The notes below the pieces were generated by a model. The model saw only the letters and a program-made list of their open reading frames with translations. It made no database searches and was not told the DNA's origin. From Bifidobacterium animalis subsp. animalis ATCC 25527 (GTDB taxonomy: Bacteria; Actinomycetota; Actinomycetes; Actinomycetales; Bifidobacteriaceae), in contig NC_017834.1 of assembly GCF_000260715.1 (NCBI RefSeq), positions 1,240,001-1,304,000 of the forward strand: a stretch of DNA of 64,000 nt, in the 5' to 3' direction. Positions within the stretch are counted from its first letter, which is position 1, and the number at the start of each line of letters is the position of its first letter. Shown in pieces: positions 44,101 to 52,260 of this stretch. The translations under genes were made by a program, and so were the position numbers.

Positions 44101-45825
44101 CGAGAAGTCCTCGGAATTGTAGGCACCGGTGAGCATGCCCACCACGGCGTCGAACATCGCCCGGTCCAACGAGGCGAAGGGGGCGGCGCGTCTCACCGTC
44201 GCATACCAATCATCGGCGGCGATGGGCTCCAGACTGGCGGCCGCCACGGTCTGCTGCGCGAGCACGTCCAAAGGATTCATTGGCATATGCAACGGTTCGA
44301 TCGCCTCGTTGAGCATGCCTTCCACACTGGCACCCATGCCGATGATCTGTTCGCGTGTCACCGGGTACATGACGGCGTGTGAGACCCCTCCCACCCTATG
44401 GTCGGCTCGACCCACGCGCTGCAGGCCAGAGGAGACCGACAACGGCGGCGTCACCTGAATCACCAGATCCACCGATCCCATGTCGATGCCGAGCTCCAGA
44501 CTGCTCGTCGCCACCACGCAACGCAGACGTCCGGATTTGAGTCTCTCCTCTATTTGCTTGCGGCGGTCCTTCGACACCGACCCGTGATGCGCCATGGCAA
44601 TCTGCTCGTCGGGTGCATGCGCCCCCACCTTCATTGTGGTGGACCCATACGTGGAATGATAGTGGGCCGGCTCGTCCGTCTCGCTGGTCGGCAGCTCCAC
44701 CGGATTGCGTTTGCCGAGCCGTTGTGCGTACAGATCGTTGATCTGCGCGGTCAGGCGTTCGCATAGGCCGCGCGAATTCACGAACACCAATGTGGTGCGG
44801 TGCGAGAGTATCTCGTCGAGAATATGGCGTTGGATCGCCGGCCACGAGGATTTCACCTCCGACGGATCGTGCGCGCCTTCCCGCACCGGTGTACCCGGCA
44901 GCAGTGGATCCCCCCATCGCTTGGCCCTCTCACCGGCGGGTGCAGATTGCAGATCGCCTTGACCATCCCGTTCCTTCGCCTTGCGCTCCGCCAAGCGTTG
45001 CATCGCAGGCGTCACGCCGGTGATTGGCGCAGAGGTGCCACCGACCTCTCCAGCACTCCCCTTGCGCCTGCCATTGGCCATGGGCCCGTCACCAAGGGTC
45101 TTCGCCGGTTCGACCACCGTGATGTCGAGTGCAGGCTTTCCCTCGGTGGCGATGACCGTCACCGGCAATGCTCCTGCGAGGAACTTCGCGGCACGTTCAG
45201 GCGGGTTCACCGTCGCCGAAAGCCCTATGCGCTGCGCCGGCCGTTCCAGAAGATCATCGAGACGCTCAAGGCTCAGCGCCAGATGTGCCCCCCGTTTTGT
45301 GCCGGCGACCGCATGCACCTCATCCACGATCACGGTATCCACCGTTTTCAGGATGCCGCGTGCTTTCGAAGTGAGCATGAGATACAGCGACTCCGGGGTC
45401 GTGACCAGAATGTCCGGCGGATGCGACACGATCGCACGCCGCTCCTTCGGGGTTGTATCGCCACTTCTGGTGGCGACGGTGACCTGCGGCGCATGCGAAC
45501 CGAGGGCATCGATCTGTTCGCGAATACCGGCCAAAGGGGCATCAAGGTTCTTCGCCACGTCGACACCAAGCGCCTTCAACGGTGAGATATACAACACGCG
45601 CACGCCTTTGCGTGCATGGTCGGCGGCGCTGCGGGAGAGAAGCGAGTCGATGGCGAACAGAAACGCGGAGAGGGTCTTTCCCGAGCCGGTCGGCGCGATG
45701 ACCAGCACATTCTCGCGTCGCCCAATCGCCGGCCACGCCAATTGCTGCGCCTCGGTGGGTTCTCCGAACACGCGTGAGAACCACACGCGTGTGGGTTCGC
45801 TGAACATTGCCATACATTCGCACAT
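41152..45825 (-). CDS. lhr: Lhr-type superfamily 2 ATP-dependent DNA helicase
   Basis: 1557 residues, the long form of Lhr, a 3'-5' translocase linked to DNA repair. Helicase motifs: APTGSGKTLSAF near residue 40 (I), DEVHAVAGTKRG near 166 (II), LSATV near 200 (III), ELGIDMGSVDLVIQV near 440, and GLQRVGRADHRVGG (VI). Winged-helix and Lhr-core regions follow to about 900; the C-terminal 600 residues match the extended Lhr tail. A low-complexity linker (about 245-320) with basic and Gly/Pro residues interrupts the two RecA domains. Start uncertain: ATG 45825, 45813 or 45807, none with a strong SD. 15 bases downstream of an MFS gene. Confidence 0.9.
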   Translation of the reverse strand: MCECMAMFSEPTRVWFSRVFGEPTEAQQLAWPAIGRRENVLVIAPTGSGKTLSAFLFAIDSLLSRSAADHARKGVRVLYISPLKALGVDVAKNLDAPLAGIREQIDALGSHAPQVTVATRSGDTTPKERRAIVSHPPDILVTTPESLYLMLTSKARGILKTVDTVIVDEVHAVAGTKRGAHLALSLERLDDLLERPAQRIGLSATVNPPERAAKFLAGALPVTVIATEGKPALDITVVEPAKTLGDGPMANGRRKGSAGEVGGTSAPITGVTPAMQRLAERKAKERDGQGDLQSAPAGERAKRWGDPLLPGTPVREGAHDPSEVKSSWPAIQRHILDEILSHRTTLVFVNSRGLCERLTAQINDLYAQRLGKRNPVELPTSETDEPAHYHSTYGSTTMKVGAHAPDEQIAMAHHGSVSKDRRKQIEERLKSGRLRCVVATSSLELGIDMGSVDLVIQVTPPLSVSSGLQRVGRADHRVGGVSHAVMYPVTREQIIGMGASVEGMLNEAIEPLHMPMNPLDVLAQQTVAAASLEPIAADDWYATVRRAAPFASLDRAMFDAVVGMLTGAYNSEDFSAFRPPLMFDEDSVMISARPGAQRLAVTSGGTIPDRGLYTVVLPEAEAGTGPRRVGELDEEMVYETRVGDIITLGTTNWQVQDITNDRVVVVPAPGRSARLPFWHGEGNGRDYSFGMSLGEWVHDIAAGLQPAHGNAGNVPESRFSDVVLKRLRADGLDSNAMENLAAFLSEQRTSTGVIPSSRAVVVERCREEEGDWRVIIHTPFGRRVHEPWALAINMRLTQRYGFDGQIFAADDGIVLRLPDGEGGIDAAALIDFDPDDIQRIVENQVSGSVLFAARFREIAARALFMPRNDPGKRVPLWQQRLRAAQLLAAARTRKNFPLLLETARECLQDVYDVPALREVLTRIRGGAIDVHACETQVPSPMAEHLLFGFVGSVMYQYDVPQAERNAQLLSMDPLVLERLLGTDNLAQVLDTQVIDSVAGQLASKTFWNELDKHDLRGRVNRYAKTHGPFTADRLLSELEIDAQAAVELLGELRDAGELINGRFDERLDPGVAQWVHADVLKRIRSQSLAKARAAIKPVEPERYEAFLVHRQGVGSVGGERLQGLDGLLRAIEQLEGVALPMPVWERHVFPARVRDYMPTLLDELVGSGDVVWVGDPTGSGEGGDEAGRVMFFPADSPQLQVHAEALESSLGRAAAPESDMPLTVRDAILLALHDGGAYTAHSLEERAQSLWQANPEPEVNETTGEVMATSWSHSRFEQTLWSLVWHGFITNTALQPVRSMSTHTGGSKATVRSHRLRMRARTPTRGMFGGGLWSLVRAQVDVSHEEAMIDLIGILLDRYGIIAPNTVSDAGVPGGFSAIYPVLRRMEEKGTLLRGVFVKGFGAAQFAERETVDLLRHHIDSEPVMTVTMDVCDPANLYGSSLEWPAPAILESNASADSKRRAAVKPIRRPGSLVVLRQGRAVLYAALGSGRIVAFESSPSVLKSAATALEQTCSRLHGVSITFRDCNGVPLQGGNAMSDALRHAGFTPSPQGLRLYR

Positions 45826-45840
45826 ATGTTCGATTATTTC

Positions 45841-47055
45841 CTACCTCACTTGCGATTGCAAATGTGACACGCTCATGAGAATGACGGCGGCCAGTATGCC
45901 AAGCGACGTGAAACACGCCAAGTACCACGGCAGGGCTGCCATGCCCACCGTGGCAGAGAACACGGCGAACAATGCGGGACTCACCAGTGTGGCCACGGCG
46001 ATGACGGCGGTCTCCCAGCCGATCATGGTCATCGTATGAACAGCGCCGAACAACCGTGGTGTCATATGCACGACGGCCGGATTAATCGGGGCACACCCAA
46101 ACCCGAGCATGATCGGCGCGGTGAGAGCGCGCCATGACCCCATGGGCACAATCATCACCACAAGCGCCGCAACAAGTATGCCCAAGCCGCCGCCGAGCAA
46201 CGCGCCGTCGGACAATCGCAGCGCCAAGCATCCTGCAATCACGGAACCCAGCGTCAATCCAATGAAGAATAGGTTCGCGTAGATACCGGCATAATGGATG
46301 CTCATGTGGTCGGCATGCACCATGTAGCTGCTCGCCCACAGCATGGTGCTCTGCTCCACCGAAGCGTAAGCGAACAGAAGCAACAGTGTCGGGAGCGCGC
46401 CACGCAATCTCAGGCTCGCACCCAGACGGCCATGAACATGCGCGTCGACACGCCAATCACGCTCGCCGTATGTCTGCATGCCGAATGTGGCGCGCTGGAT
46501 GGGGGTCAATTCGTCGCGCCACAGCTTCGTGGCACTCACCAACACGATGGCCAGCGCAAGTTGCACGAGGCCGATGCAGCGGTATGCCCACCTCCAGTCG
46601 GCATCGTTCGCAATGATCCAACCGAGCATCGTATGACCTGCCATGGCACCTGCGGCCGTCGTGGCATGCATCCAAATAATATGCGCACTCGGCAAGCGCA
46701 ACGCTATGTATGCATTGAGCGCGAGCGCAAGCAGACCGGAGCCCACGCCATATGGCACGGCGAAGAACAGCAGCAGCCAATATGACGGCGTGAACGAGAA
46801 GCCAAGCAATGCCACCACGGTGCATGCCACACCAACATCCACACTGCGCCCCGAGCCCCAGCGACGCAACCAAGGCTCACCGGCCAGCGCAGCCCACATG
46901 GCCCCTGCGGCGATAACGACGGAAATCCCGATGACGGCGGCAAGTGGCGCATGCAGTCCTGACCCCATAGCCGGCCACGAGGCACCGAGCAGGGCCTCTG
47001 GCAACCCCATGGCAGCGAAGCCAACGTATACCAACGCCACCAACGCCATCGGCAT
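45841..47055 (-). CDS. MFS transporter (paralogue A)
   Basis: 404-residue major facilitator with about twelve hydrophobic helices. The N-terminus (GFAAMGLPEALLGASWPAM) closely matches the neighbouring paralogue at 47190-48371 and belongs to the group of MFS porters with this GLPxxLLGxxWP signature. Substrate unknown; sugar or drug transport are both possible. ATG at 47055 is placed by a G-rich SD formed by a run of seven G (plus-strand C at 47063-47069). An inverted repeat CACTG...CAGTG (47099-47124) and A/T-rich sequence upstream may be the promoter/operator. Lhr starts 15 bases after its stop. Confidence 0.82.
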   Translation of the reverse strand: MPMALVALVYVGFAAMGLPEALLGASWPAMGSGLHAPLAAVIGISVVIAAGAMWAALAGEPWLRRWGSGRSVDVGVACTVVALLGFSFTPSYWLLLFFAVPYGVGSGLLALALNAYIALRLPSAHIIWMHATTAAGAMAGHTMLGWIIANDADWRWAYRCIGLVQLALAIVLVSATKLWRDELTPIQRATFGMQTYGERDWRVDAHVHGRLGASLRLRGALPTLLLLFAYASVEQSTMLWASSYMVHADHMSIHYAGIYANLFFIGLTLGSVIAGCLALRLSDGALLGGGLGILVAALVVMIVPMGSWRALTAPIMLGFGCAPINPAVVHMTPRLFGAVHTMTMIGWETAVIAVATLVSPALFAVFSATVGMAALPWYLACFTSLGILAAVILMSVSHLQSQVR

Positions 47056-47098
47056 GCCATCGCCCCCCCTCATTCAGACGTCGTCGGTTCGGATTACA

Positions 47099-47124
47099 CA
47101 CTGCATATATTTGCCTATACAGTG
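47099..47124 (-). promoter_or_regulatory. operator-like inverted repeat upstream of MFS paralogue A
   Basis: CACTG (47099-47103) and CAGTG (47120-47124) flank ATAT/TATA elements. The A/T-rich core could act as a -10 region on the minus strand. Weak, from symmetry only. Confidence 0.25.
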
Positions 47125-47189
47125 CATACACGGTCATCGTAAGGCGCATCGACGGCGCATGTGGCACGGCATCGCCTGTTGCGAACATG

Positions 47190-48371
47190 TCAGACGGCCA
47201 TGTCATCGCGACGCAATGCGCGCAGCCACTCGTGCATCGCCGCCATGAGCGCGACGAACACCAGCAGATACCATGGCAGCACGGCAATCGTCGTGGCCTG
47301 CGCGATCACGCCGAACAATGGTGGCATGAGCATGGTGCCCACATACGCGAACGCCATCTGCACACCGACAATCGCCTGCGATTTATCGGCCCCGAAGTAT
47401 GCGGGCGTGGAGTGGATGATGCACGGGTAGACGGGCGCGCAGCCGAGGCCGACGAGTATGAACGCCACGGCGGAGAGCGCGGGGTTGTGCGCGGGAACGA
47501 GCAGCAGCAGCGCCCCGAGGCCGATCGTCATGGTGCCGATGCGGATCATGGCGGGATCGGAGAGACGCATGGTGAGGAAGCCGTTGGCGAAGCGGCCAAC
47601 GGTGATGCCGATGAGGAAGATGCTCGTGAACGTCGCAGCCACGTCTTCGGCCATGCCGTCCATGTCGACCATGTAGGAGCTGGCCCATAGCATGGCGGTC
47701 TGTTCGATGGCGCAGTAGCAAAAGAACATGATGAGAATCTGCGTGGCACCACTGATGCGCAATACGCCGAGCAGGCCGATTGGTTTTCGGTCAGTGGCCT
47801 GCGTGCCTGCGTCTGCGGCAGCGGGGCGCCTCTTCCACAACGGCAGGCTGAAGGTGAGCACGGCGGTGAGCACGAGCTGGATGACGCCAACCGAACGGTA
47901 GCCCCACTGCCAATCGTGCTGGCTTGCCATGGCGTAACTCATCATATACGGTCCAATGAGCGCGCCGAGCCCCCACATGCAGTGCAGCCAGCTCATATGC
48001 CGGCTCGTGTAGTGGATGGCCATGTAGTTGTTGAGCGCCGCGTCCACGCCACCCGCGCCGAGCCCGTAGGGAATGGCACACACGATAAGAGCCCAGTAGT
48101 TCGGTGCAAAGGAGAATCCCATGAGGGCGGCGGCAGTGAGAGCCACGGAGAACGCCGTCACACGCCCTGCACCAAATCTCAGCGTGAGCCGGTCGCTCAG
48201 CAATGCGGAGATGATGGTTCCGGCACTGATCGTCATCGAGATGCCACCGGCCCACGACAGTGGAGCATGCAGGTCACCGCTCATGATGGGCCATGCCGAA
48301 CCGAGCAGTCCGTCGGGCAGACCCAGCGAGATGAAGGCCAAATAGATTACGGCGAGCAGCAGATTCGTCAT
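47190..48371 (-). CDS. MFS transporter (paralogue B)
   Basis: 393-residue, twelve-helix major facilitator. Opens with the same GLPDGLLGSAWPIM signature as paralogue A and aligns along its length by eye, so the pair looks like an old tandem duplication. ATG at 48371 is set by GGAGGTGCA; the frame continues 38 codons upstream without a site. TATAAT (48418-48423, minus strand) about 47 bases upstream is a perfect -10, overlapping a TTACGTAA-centred dyad near 48428-48435 that may be an operator. Substrate unknown. Confidence 0.83.
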   Translation of the reverse strand: MTNLLLAVIYLAFISLGLPDGLLGSAWPIMSGDLHAPLSWAGGISMTISAGTIISALLSDRLTLRFGAGRVTAFSVALTAAALMGFSFAPNYWALIVCAIPYGLGAGGVDAALNNYMAIHYTSRHMSWLHCMWGLGALIGPYMMSYAMASQHDWQWGYRSVGVIQLVLTAVLTFSLPLWKRRPAAADAGTQATDRKPIGLLGVLRISGATQILIMFFCYCAIEQTAMLWASSYMVDMDGMAEDVAATFTSIFLIGITVGRFANGFLTMRLSDPAMIRIGTMTIGLGALLLLVPAHNPALSAVAFILVGLGCAPVYPCIIHSTPAYFGADKSQAIVGVQMAFAYVGTMLMPPLFGVIAQATTIAVLPWYLLVFVALMAAMHEWLRALRRDDMAV

Positions 48372-48417
48372 TGCACCTCCAAATTGTGCGCGCCAGTTTC
48401 CGCATCGACAGTCCACA

Positions 48418-48447
48418 ATTATATTCTTACGTAAAGAAAATATCCGG
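48418..48447 (-). promoter_or_regulatory. candidate promoter and dyad of MFS paralogue B
   Basis: Perfect TATAAT -10 on the minus strand at 48418-48423, with an imperfect dyad (ATATTCTTAC/GTAAAGAAAATAT) directly upstream and centred on TTACGTAA. The -35 is poor, as expected for a regulated promoter. It lies between divergent genes. Confidence 0.35.
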
Positions 48448-48483
48448 TTCTTCGAAATCTGTTCGATGATTAGACTGGTGCCC

Positions 48484-49656
48484 ATGAGCTTGAGAATCGG
48501 ATTCGTGTTCGACGATACCCTGGACGTGCTCGACGGCGTGCAGCAGCATATCGTGACCTTGGGCCATGAGCTGGCACGACGGGGGCATGAAGTGCATTAT
48601 CTGGTCGGCGAGACGCATGACTCCCCCATGCCGAACACGCATTCGATGTCACGCAACGTCATGGTCCGGTTCAACGGAAACCGCATGCGCATCCCGCTTC
48701 CGGCCAACACACGGCATATCCGCGAGGTGCTCGACGAATACGATTTCGACATTCTGCACGTTCAGGCGCCCTACAGTCCGTTCATGGCAGGCAGGGTGCT
48801 CGACCATGCACACCAGCGCACCGGCATCGTCGCCACCTACCACATCGCATCGGCCGACCTTGCCTCCCGGATCGGCGGCCGTGCTCTCGGACTGGTCAAT
48901 ATGCACTCCCACCGCCGCGTCGACGAAGTGATCGCAGTCTCCCAGATCGCCGCGCAGTATGCCGAGCAGACCGCGCATGTTCGCGGTGTCGTCATTCCGA
49001 ACCCCGTCGATGTCGATCGGTTCGCAGGCGCCTCCCCCACCCATGCCATTGTGCAGGGCGGCACGGCCGGTGCGCACTCGTCTGAGGGACCCCTCGCGGT
49101 GTTCCTTGGCAGATTCGTTCCGAGGAAAGGCGCGGAATTGCTCCTGGATGCCATTGAATACGGCGAGGAGCATGATCTGTTCCCGCGGGGCTTCCATGTG
49201 CGGTTCGCCGGCAAGGGCCCGCTGCTCGACGAATGCCGTGAACGCGCCTCGCATCTGCGCACGCCGATTGAGTTCCTCGGTTTCGTGGAGGAAGAGGAGA
49301 AGCCGAAGCTGCTGGCGAGTGCCGATGTGGCTATCTTCCCCGCAACCGGAGGCGAATCTTTCGGCATCGTGCTGCTCGAGGCCATCGCCTCGAATGCCGG
49401 TGTCACATTGGCCGGCGACAATCCTGGCTACCGGTCGACCATGCTCGATGACGAGGACGCGCTCTTCCCGGTGAGTGGAACAGACCGTGCCCGCATTCTT
49501 GCCGAACGCATCGCCCGCGCACTCACCGACGAACCTTGGGCGGCCGACCTGCATGCCCGCGAAGCGGGGCTGCTCGATCGGTATAACGTTCGTACCGTGA
49601 CCGATCAGGTGGAACAGGTCTACGAGCAGGCGATGGCGGCTCGCCACGCCGACTGA
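48484..49656 (+). CDS. GT4 family glycosyltransferase
   Basis: GT-B fold glycosyltransferase of 390 residues, related to PimA/PimB-like and other GT4 enzymes that build glycolipids. The N-terminal acceptor domain has GVQQHIVTLGHELARRGHEVHYL near residue 20. The C-terminal donor domain has PLAVFLGRFVPRKGAELLLDA near 205, RVRFAGKGPL, and ESFGIVLLEAIASNAG near 298, the E-x7-E motif. ATG 48484 fits the family start (MSLRIGFVFDD) better than ATG 48466. Sugar donor and acceptor are unknown. Divergent from the MFS gene, convergent with parE. Confidence 0.85.
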   Translation: MSLRIGFVFDDTLDVLDGVQQHIVTLGHELARRGHEVHYLVGETHDSPMPNTHSMSRNVMVRFNGNRMRIPLPANTRHIREVLDEYDFDILHVQAPYSPFMAGRVLDHAHQRTGIVATYHIASADLASRIGGRALGLVNMHSHRRVDEVIAVSQIAAQYAEQTAHVRGVVIPNPVDVDRFAGASPTHAIVQGGTAGAHSSEGPLAVFLGRFVPRKGAELLLDAIEYGEEHDLFPRGFHVRFAGKGPLLDECRERASHLRTPIEFLGFVEEEEKPKLLASADVAIFPATGGESFGIVLLEAIASNAGVTLAGDNPGYRSTMLDDEDALFPVSGTDRARILAERIARALTDEPWAADLHAREAGLLDRYNVRTVTDQVEQVYEQAMAARHAD

Positions 49657-49680
49657 CCCATATCGTGCGAGACCGATGAT

Positions 49681-49771
49681 GCCCGCAGGGGCCGGAACCC
49701 GCGCTGAGGAGCGTGCTACGCGCAAAGCGCGCAGACACTTTGACGAAGCGCGGGTTCCGACCCCTGCGGGC
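49681..49771. terminator. large imperfect inverted repeat (glycosyltransferase/parE)
   Basis: Arms 49681-49705 and 49747-49771 match in 24 of 25 bases; the outer flanks CCGAT/ATCGG add pairing with a small bulge. The 41-base loop contains GCGC-AAA-GCGC. Lies wholly between convergent stops at 49656 and 49789, so probably ends both transcripts. Confidence 0.65.
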
Positions 49772-49788
49772 ATCGGTTGCACAAAGCG

Positions 49789-52128
49789 TCAGGTGTCGAT
49801 CTTCGAACGGTCGAAATCCTCGGCGTTGTCGACAATGAACTGGCGGCGCGGAGGCACTTCGTCGCCCATGAGCAGGCTGAAGATGTCGTTCGCCTGCTCG
49901 GCGTCCTCCATACGGATGCGGCGCAGCAGACGCGTGCGCGGATCCATCGTCGTGTCGGCGAGCTGGTTCGCGTCCATCTCACCCAAGCCCTTGTACCGCT
50001 GGATGTCGTCGGCATACGGAATATGCTCGGCGTCGAGCTGCGCGAGTCTGCCCGCCAACTCGTCATCTGAATACGTGTAGATGACCTCGCCCTTGCGTGC
50101 CCCCGCCAAAGCGATGCGGTGCAGCGGCGGCACGGCCGCATACACGTGCCCCGCCTCGACGAGCGGTCGCATGTACCGGTAGAACAGCGTGAGCAGCAAC
50201 GTGCGAATATGCGCGCCATCCACATCGGCATCGGTCATCATGACGATTTTGTTGTACCGTGCCGACTCGATGTCGAAGCTGGCCCCCGAGCCCGCACCGA
50301 TCACCTGGATGATCGACGCGCATTCCTTGTTCGACAGCATCTGCGACAACGACGCCTTCTGCACGTTGAGAATCTTGCCGCGGATCGGCAGCAGCGCCTG
50401 AAACGCCGAATTGCGGGCCGCCTTCGCCGTGCCGAGTGCGGAATCACCCTCGACGATGAACAGTTCGGCGATGTCGTCGTTGCCCGGCTGACAATCCGAT
50501 AGTTTACTCGGCATGGAAGCGGATTCGAGTGCGTTCTTGCGACGCGTGACCTCCTTGGTCTTGCGTGCCTGAATGCGCGCGTGCATCTCGCCCACGATCT
50601 TCTCGAGCACGCGCGCCGACTGCTCCTTGTACCCACGTTTCGCGCCGGTGATGAGCTCGGCGAACTGCTTGTCGGTGATGCGCGTGACGAGCGGCTTGAC
50701 TGGCGCGGTGCCGAGCACGTCCTTCGTCTGCCCCTGGAACTGCGGCTCGGCGATGCGCACGGTGACCACGGCCACCAATCCGGCGAGAATGTCGTCACGC
50801 TCGATCTTCATCTTCGGGTCTTTGAGGTTGACCTTGAGCTTGCGCGCGTTGTCTTCCACCGCCTTGCGAATCTGCTTGGTGATGCCCTGCAGGAAGCCGT
50901 CCACGTGCATGCCGCCGCCCGGCGTGGCGACGACGTTCACGAAGCTCTTCAGCACCGTGTCGTAGCCGTTCGTCCAACGCATCGCGATATCGACGTCGCA
51001 GGTTCGCACGATCTTCTGCGCATGCAGGTCGCCGTTCGCGTCCACTGCCTGCGTCTCCTCATGGTACGTGCCCTGCCCGCTTATTCGCCACACGGTGGAG
51101 ACGGCCTCGCCGTGGGAGAGGAAGTCCACGAAATCGACAACGCCACCGGTATGGCAGAATTCCTCCACACGCCTGTGCCCCGGCACTGAGGCGCCCGAAT
51201 CCGGGGATTGCACGACCGGTATGGCTGCGACTGCCTCTTGCGGATCCTGTGCCTGTTCCTGCGCGTCCTCCGCCTTCGCCCGCTCAAGGCCGATCTTCGC
51301 GGGATTCTCGCTGGCCTCGGTTTCCGCCTCGATCTGCTCGACCTGGTCGGATTGCGCCTGCTCGACGTCGGTCTCCTCGAACACGTCGGTGTCGGCGTCG
51401 CCTGTCTCACGGATGTGTTCGTCGATCACCGTGATCTTCAGACCCGGCACCAGGAAGCTCGTCTGACGCACACGGTCGATCAGTTGTTTGTAGTCGAATT
51501 TCGCGGTGTCATTGAAGATTTCCGGATCCGCCCAATAACGGATGCGCGTGCCCGTGCGCTTCGGAGGCACCTTGCCGATGATCTCGAGCTCGGTGGGGCG
51601 GTTCTTGCGCGTTTTCTTGAACGGTGAGTCGGGGGAAGGACGATGTGGGTCCTCGTCGGTATACACACCTGGATGCCCTTGGTGGAACGCCATATGGTAG
51701 GTGTGGCCGTTGCGGTCGACTTCGACGTCCATGCGCGAGCTCAATGCATTGACCACCGAGGAGCCCACGCCATGCAGGCCTCCAGCGGCGTTGTACGACG
51801 AATTGTCGAACTTGGCGCCCGCATGCAGCTTCGTGAGCACCACCTCGACGCCGGTGAGCTTCGTCTTCGGCTCCACATCCACCGGTATGCCTCGGCCGTT
51901 GTCGGCGACTTCGATCGAACCGTCTTCGTGCAGGGTGACGACAATATGCGTGCATGCCCCGGCGAGCGCCTCGTCCACCGAATTGTCGATGATCTCCCAC
52001 AGGCAGTGCATGAGACCCTGGCTGTCGGTGGTGCCGATGTACATGCCCGGACGCTTGCGCACCGCGTCCAGTCCCTCCAGCACCGTCAATGAGCCGGCGC
52101 CGTAGCCGTCGGGTTCCTTCTTCGCCAT
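49789..52128 (-). CDS. parE: DNA topoisomerase IV subunit B (ParE)
   Basis: ATPase subunit partnering ParC. 779 residues. GHKL motifs: EIIDNSVDEA near 45, ADNGRGIPV near 75-83 and GLHGVGSSVVNAL near 117. The transducer has QTKDVLGT near 488; the TOPRIM metal site has EGDSALGTA near 546 and DADVDGAHI near 620. Oddity: an acidic, Gln/Glu/Ala-rich insertion of about 75 residues (roughly 243-318) separates the two halves of the transducer where other ParE/GyrB proteins have a short loop. ATG preceded by AGAGGAAGG. Downstream of rpoD, separated by its terminator. Confidence 0.88.
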   Translation of the reverse strand: MAKKEPDGYGAGSLTVLEGLDAVRKRPGMYIGTTDSQGLMHCLWEIIDNSVDEALAGACTHIVVTLHEDGSIEVADNGRGIPVDVEPKTKLTGVEVVLTKLHAGAKFDNSSYNAAGGLHGVGSSVVNALSSRMDVEVDRNGHTYHMAFHQGHPGVYTDEDPHRPSPDSPFKKTRKNRPTELEIIGKVPPKRTGTRIRYWADPEIFNDTAKFDYKQLIDRVRQTSFLVPGLKITVIDEHIRETGDADTDVFEETDVEQAQSDQVEQIEAETEASENPAKIGLERAKAEDAQEQAQDPQEAVAAIPVVQSPDSGASVPGHRRVEEFCHTGGVVDFVDFLSHGEAVSTVWRISGQGTYHEETQAVDANGDLHAQKIVRTCDVDIAMRWTNGYDTVLKSFVNVVATPGGGMHVDGFLQGITKQIRKAVEDNARKLKVNLKDPKMKIERDDILAGLVAVVTVRIAEPQFQGQTKDVLGTAPVKPLVTRITDKQFAELITGAKRGYKEQSARVLEKIVGEMHARIQARKTKEVTRRKNALESASMPSKLSDCQPGNDDIAELFIVEGDSALGTAKAARNSAFQALLPIRGKILNVQKASLSQMLSNKECASIIQVIGAGSGASFDIESARYNKIVMMTDADVDGAHIRTLLLTLFYRYMRPLVEAGHVYAAVPPLHRIALAGARKGEVIYTYSDDELAGRLAQLDAEHIPYADDIQRYKGLGEMDANQLADTTMDPRTRLLRRIRMEDAEQANDIFSLLMGDEVPPRRQFIVDNAEDFDRSKIDT

Positions 52129-52161
52129 AACCTTCCTCTGTATCTCCTCTTCGATGCAAAA

Positions 52162-52190
52162 GAGAGCGGAGCCACTCGGCTCACGCTCTC
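52162..52190 (-). terminator. terminator of rpoD
   Basis: Left arm 52162-52173 pairs with right arm 52178-52190 around a 4-base loop, with one bulged A. On the minus strand TTTTG follows. It lies in the 132 bases between rpoD and parE. Confidence 0.75.
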
Positions 52191-52216
52191 CCTGGCATTG
52201 TCATGTCGTCTGGCGT

Positions 52217-52240
52217 CGGCGCACCCATCGGGGTGCGCCG
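52217..52240 (-). terminator. second hairpin after rpoD
   Basis: CGGCGCACCC (52217-52226) pairs perfectly with GGGTGCGCCG (52231-52240) around a 4-base loop. No T run, so it may reinforce the next terminator or act as an RNA 3'-end stabiliser. Confidence 0.5.
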
Positions 52241-52260
52241 GCAATGGACGCCGTTCAGCG

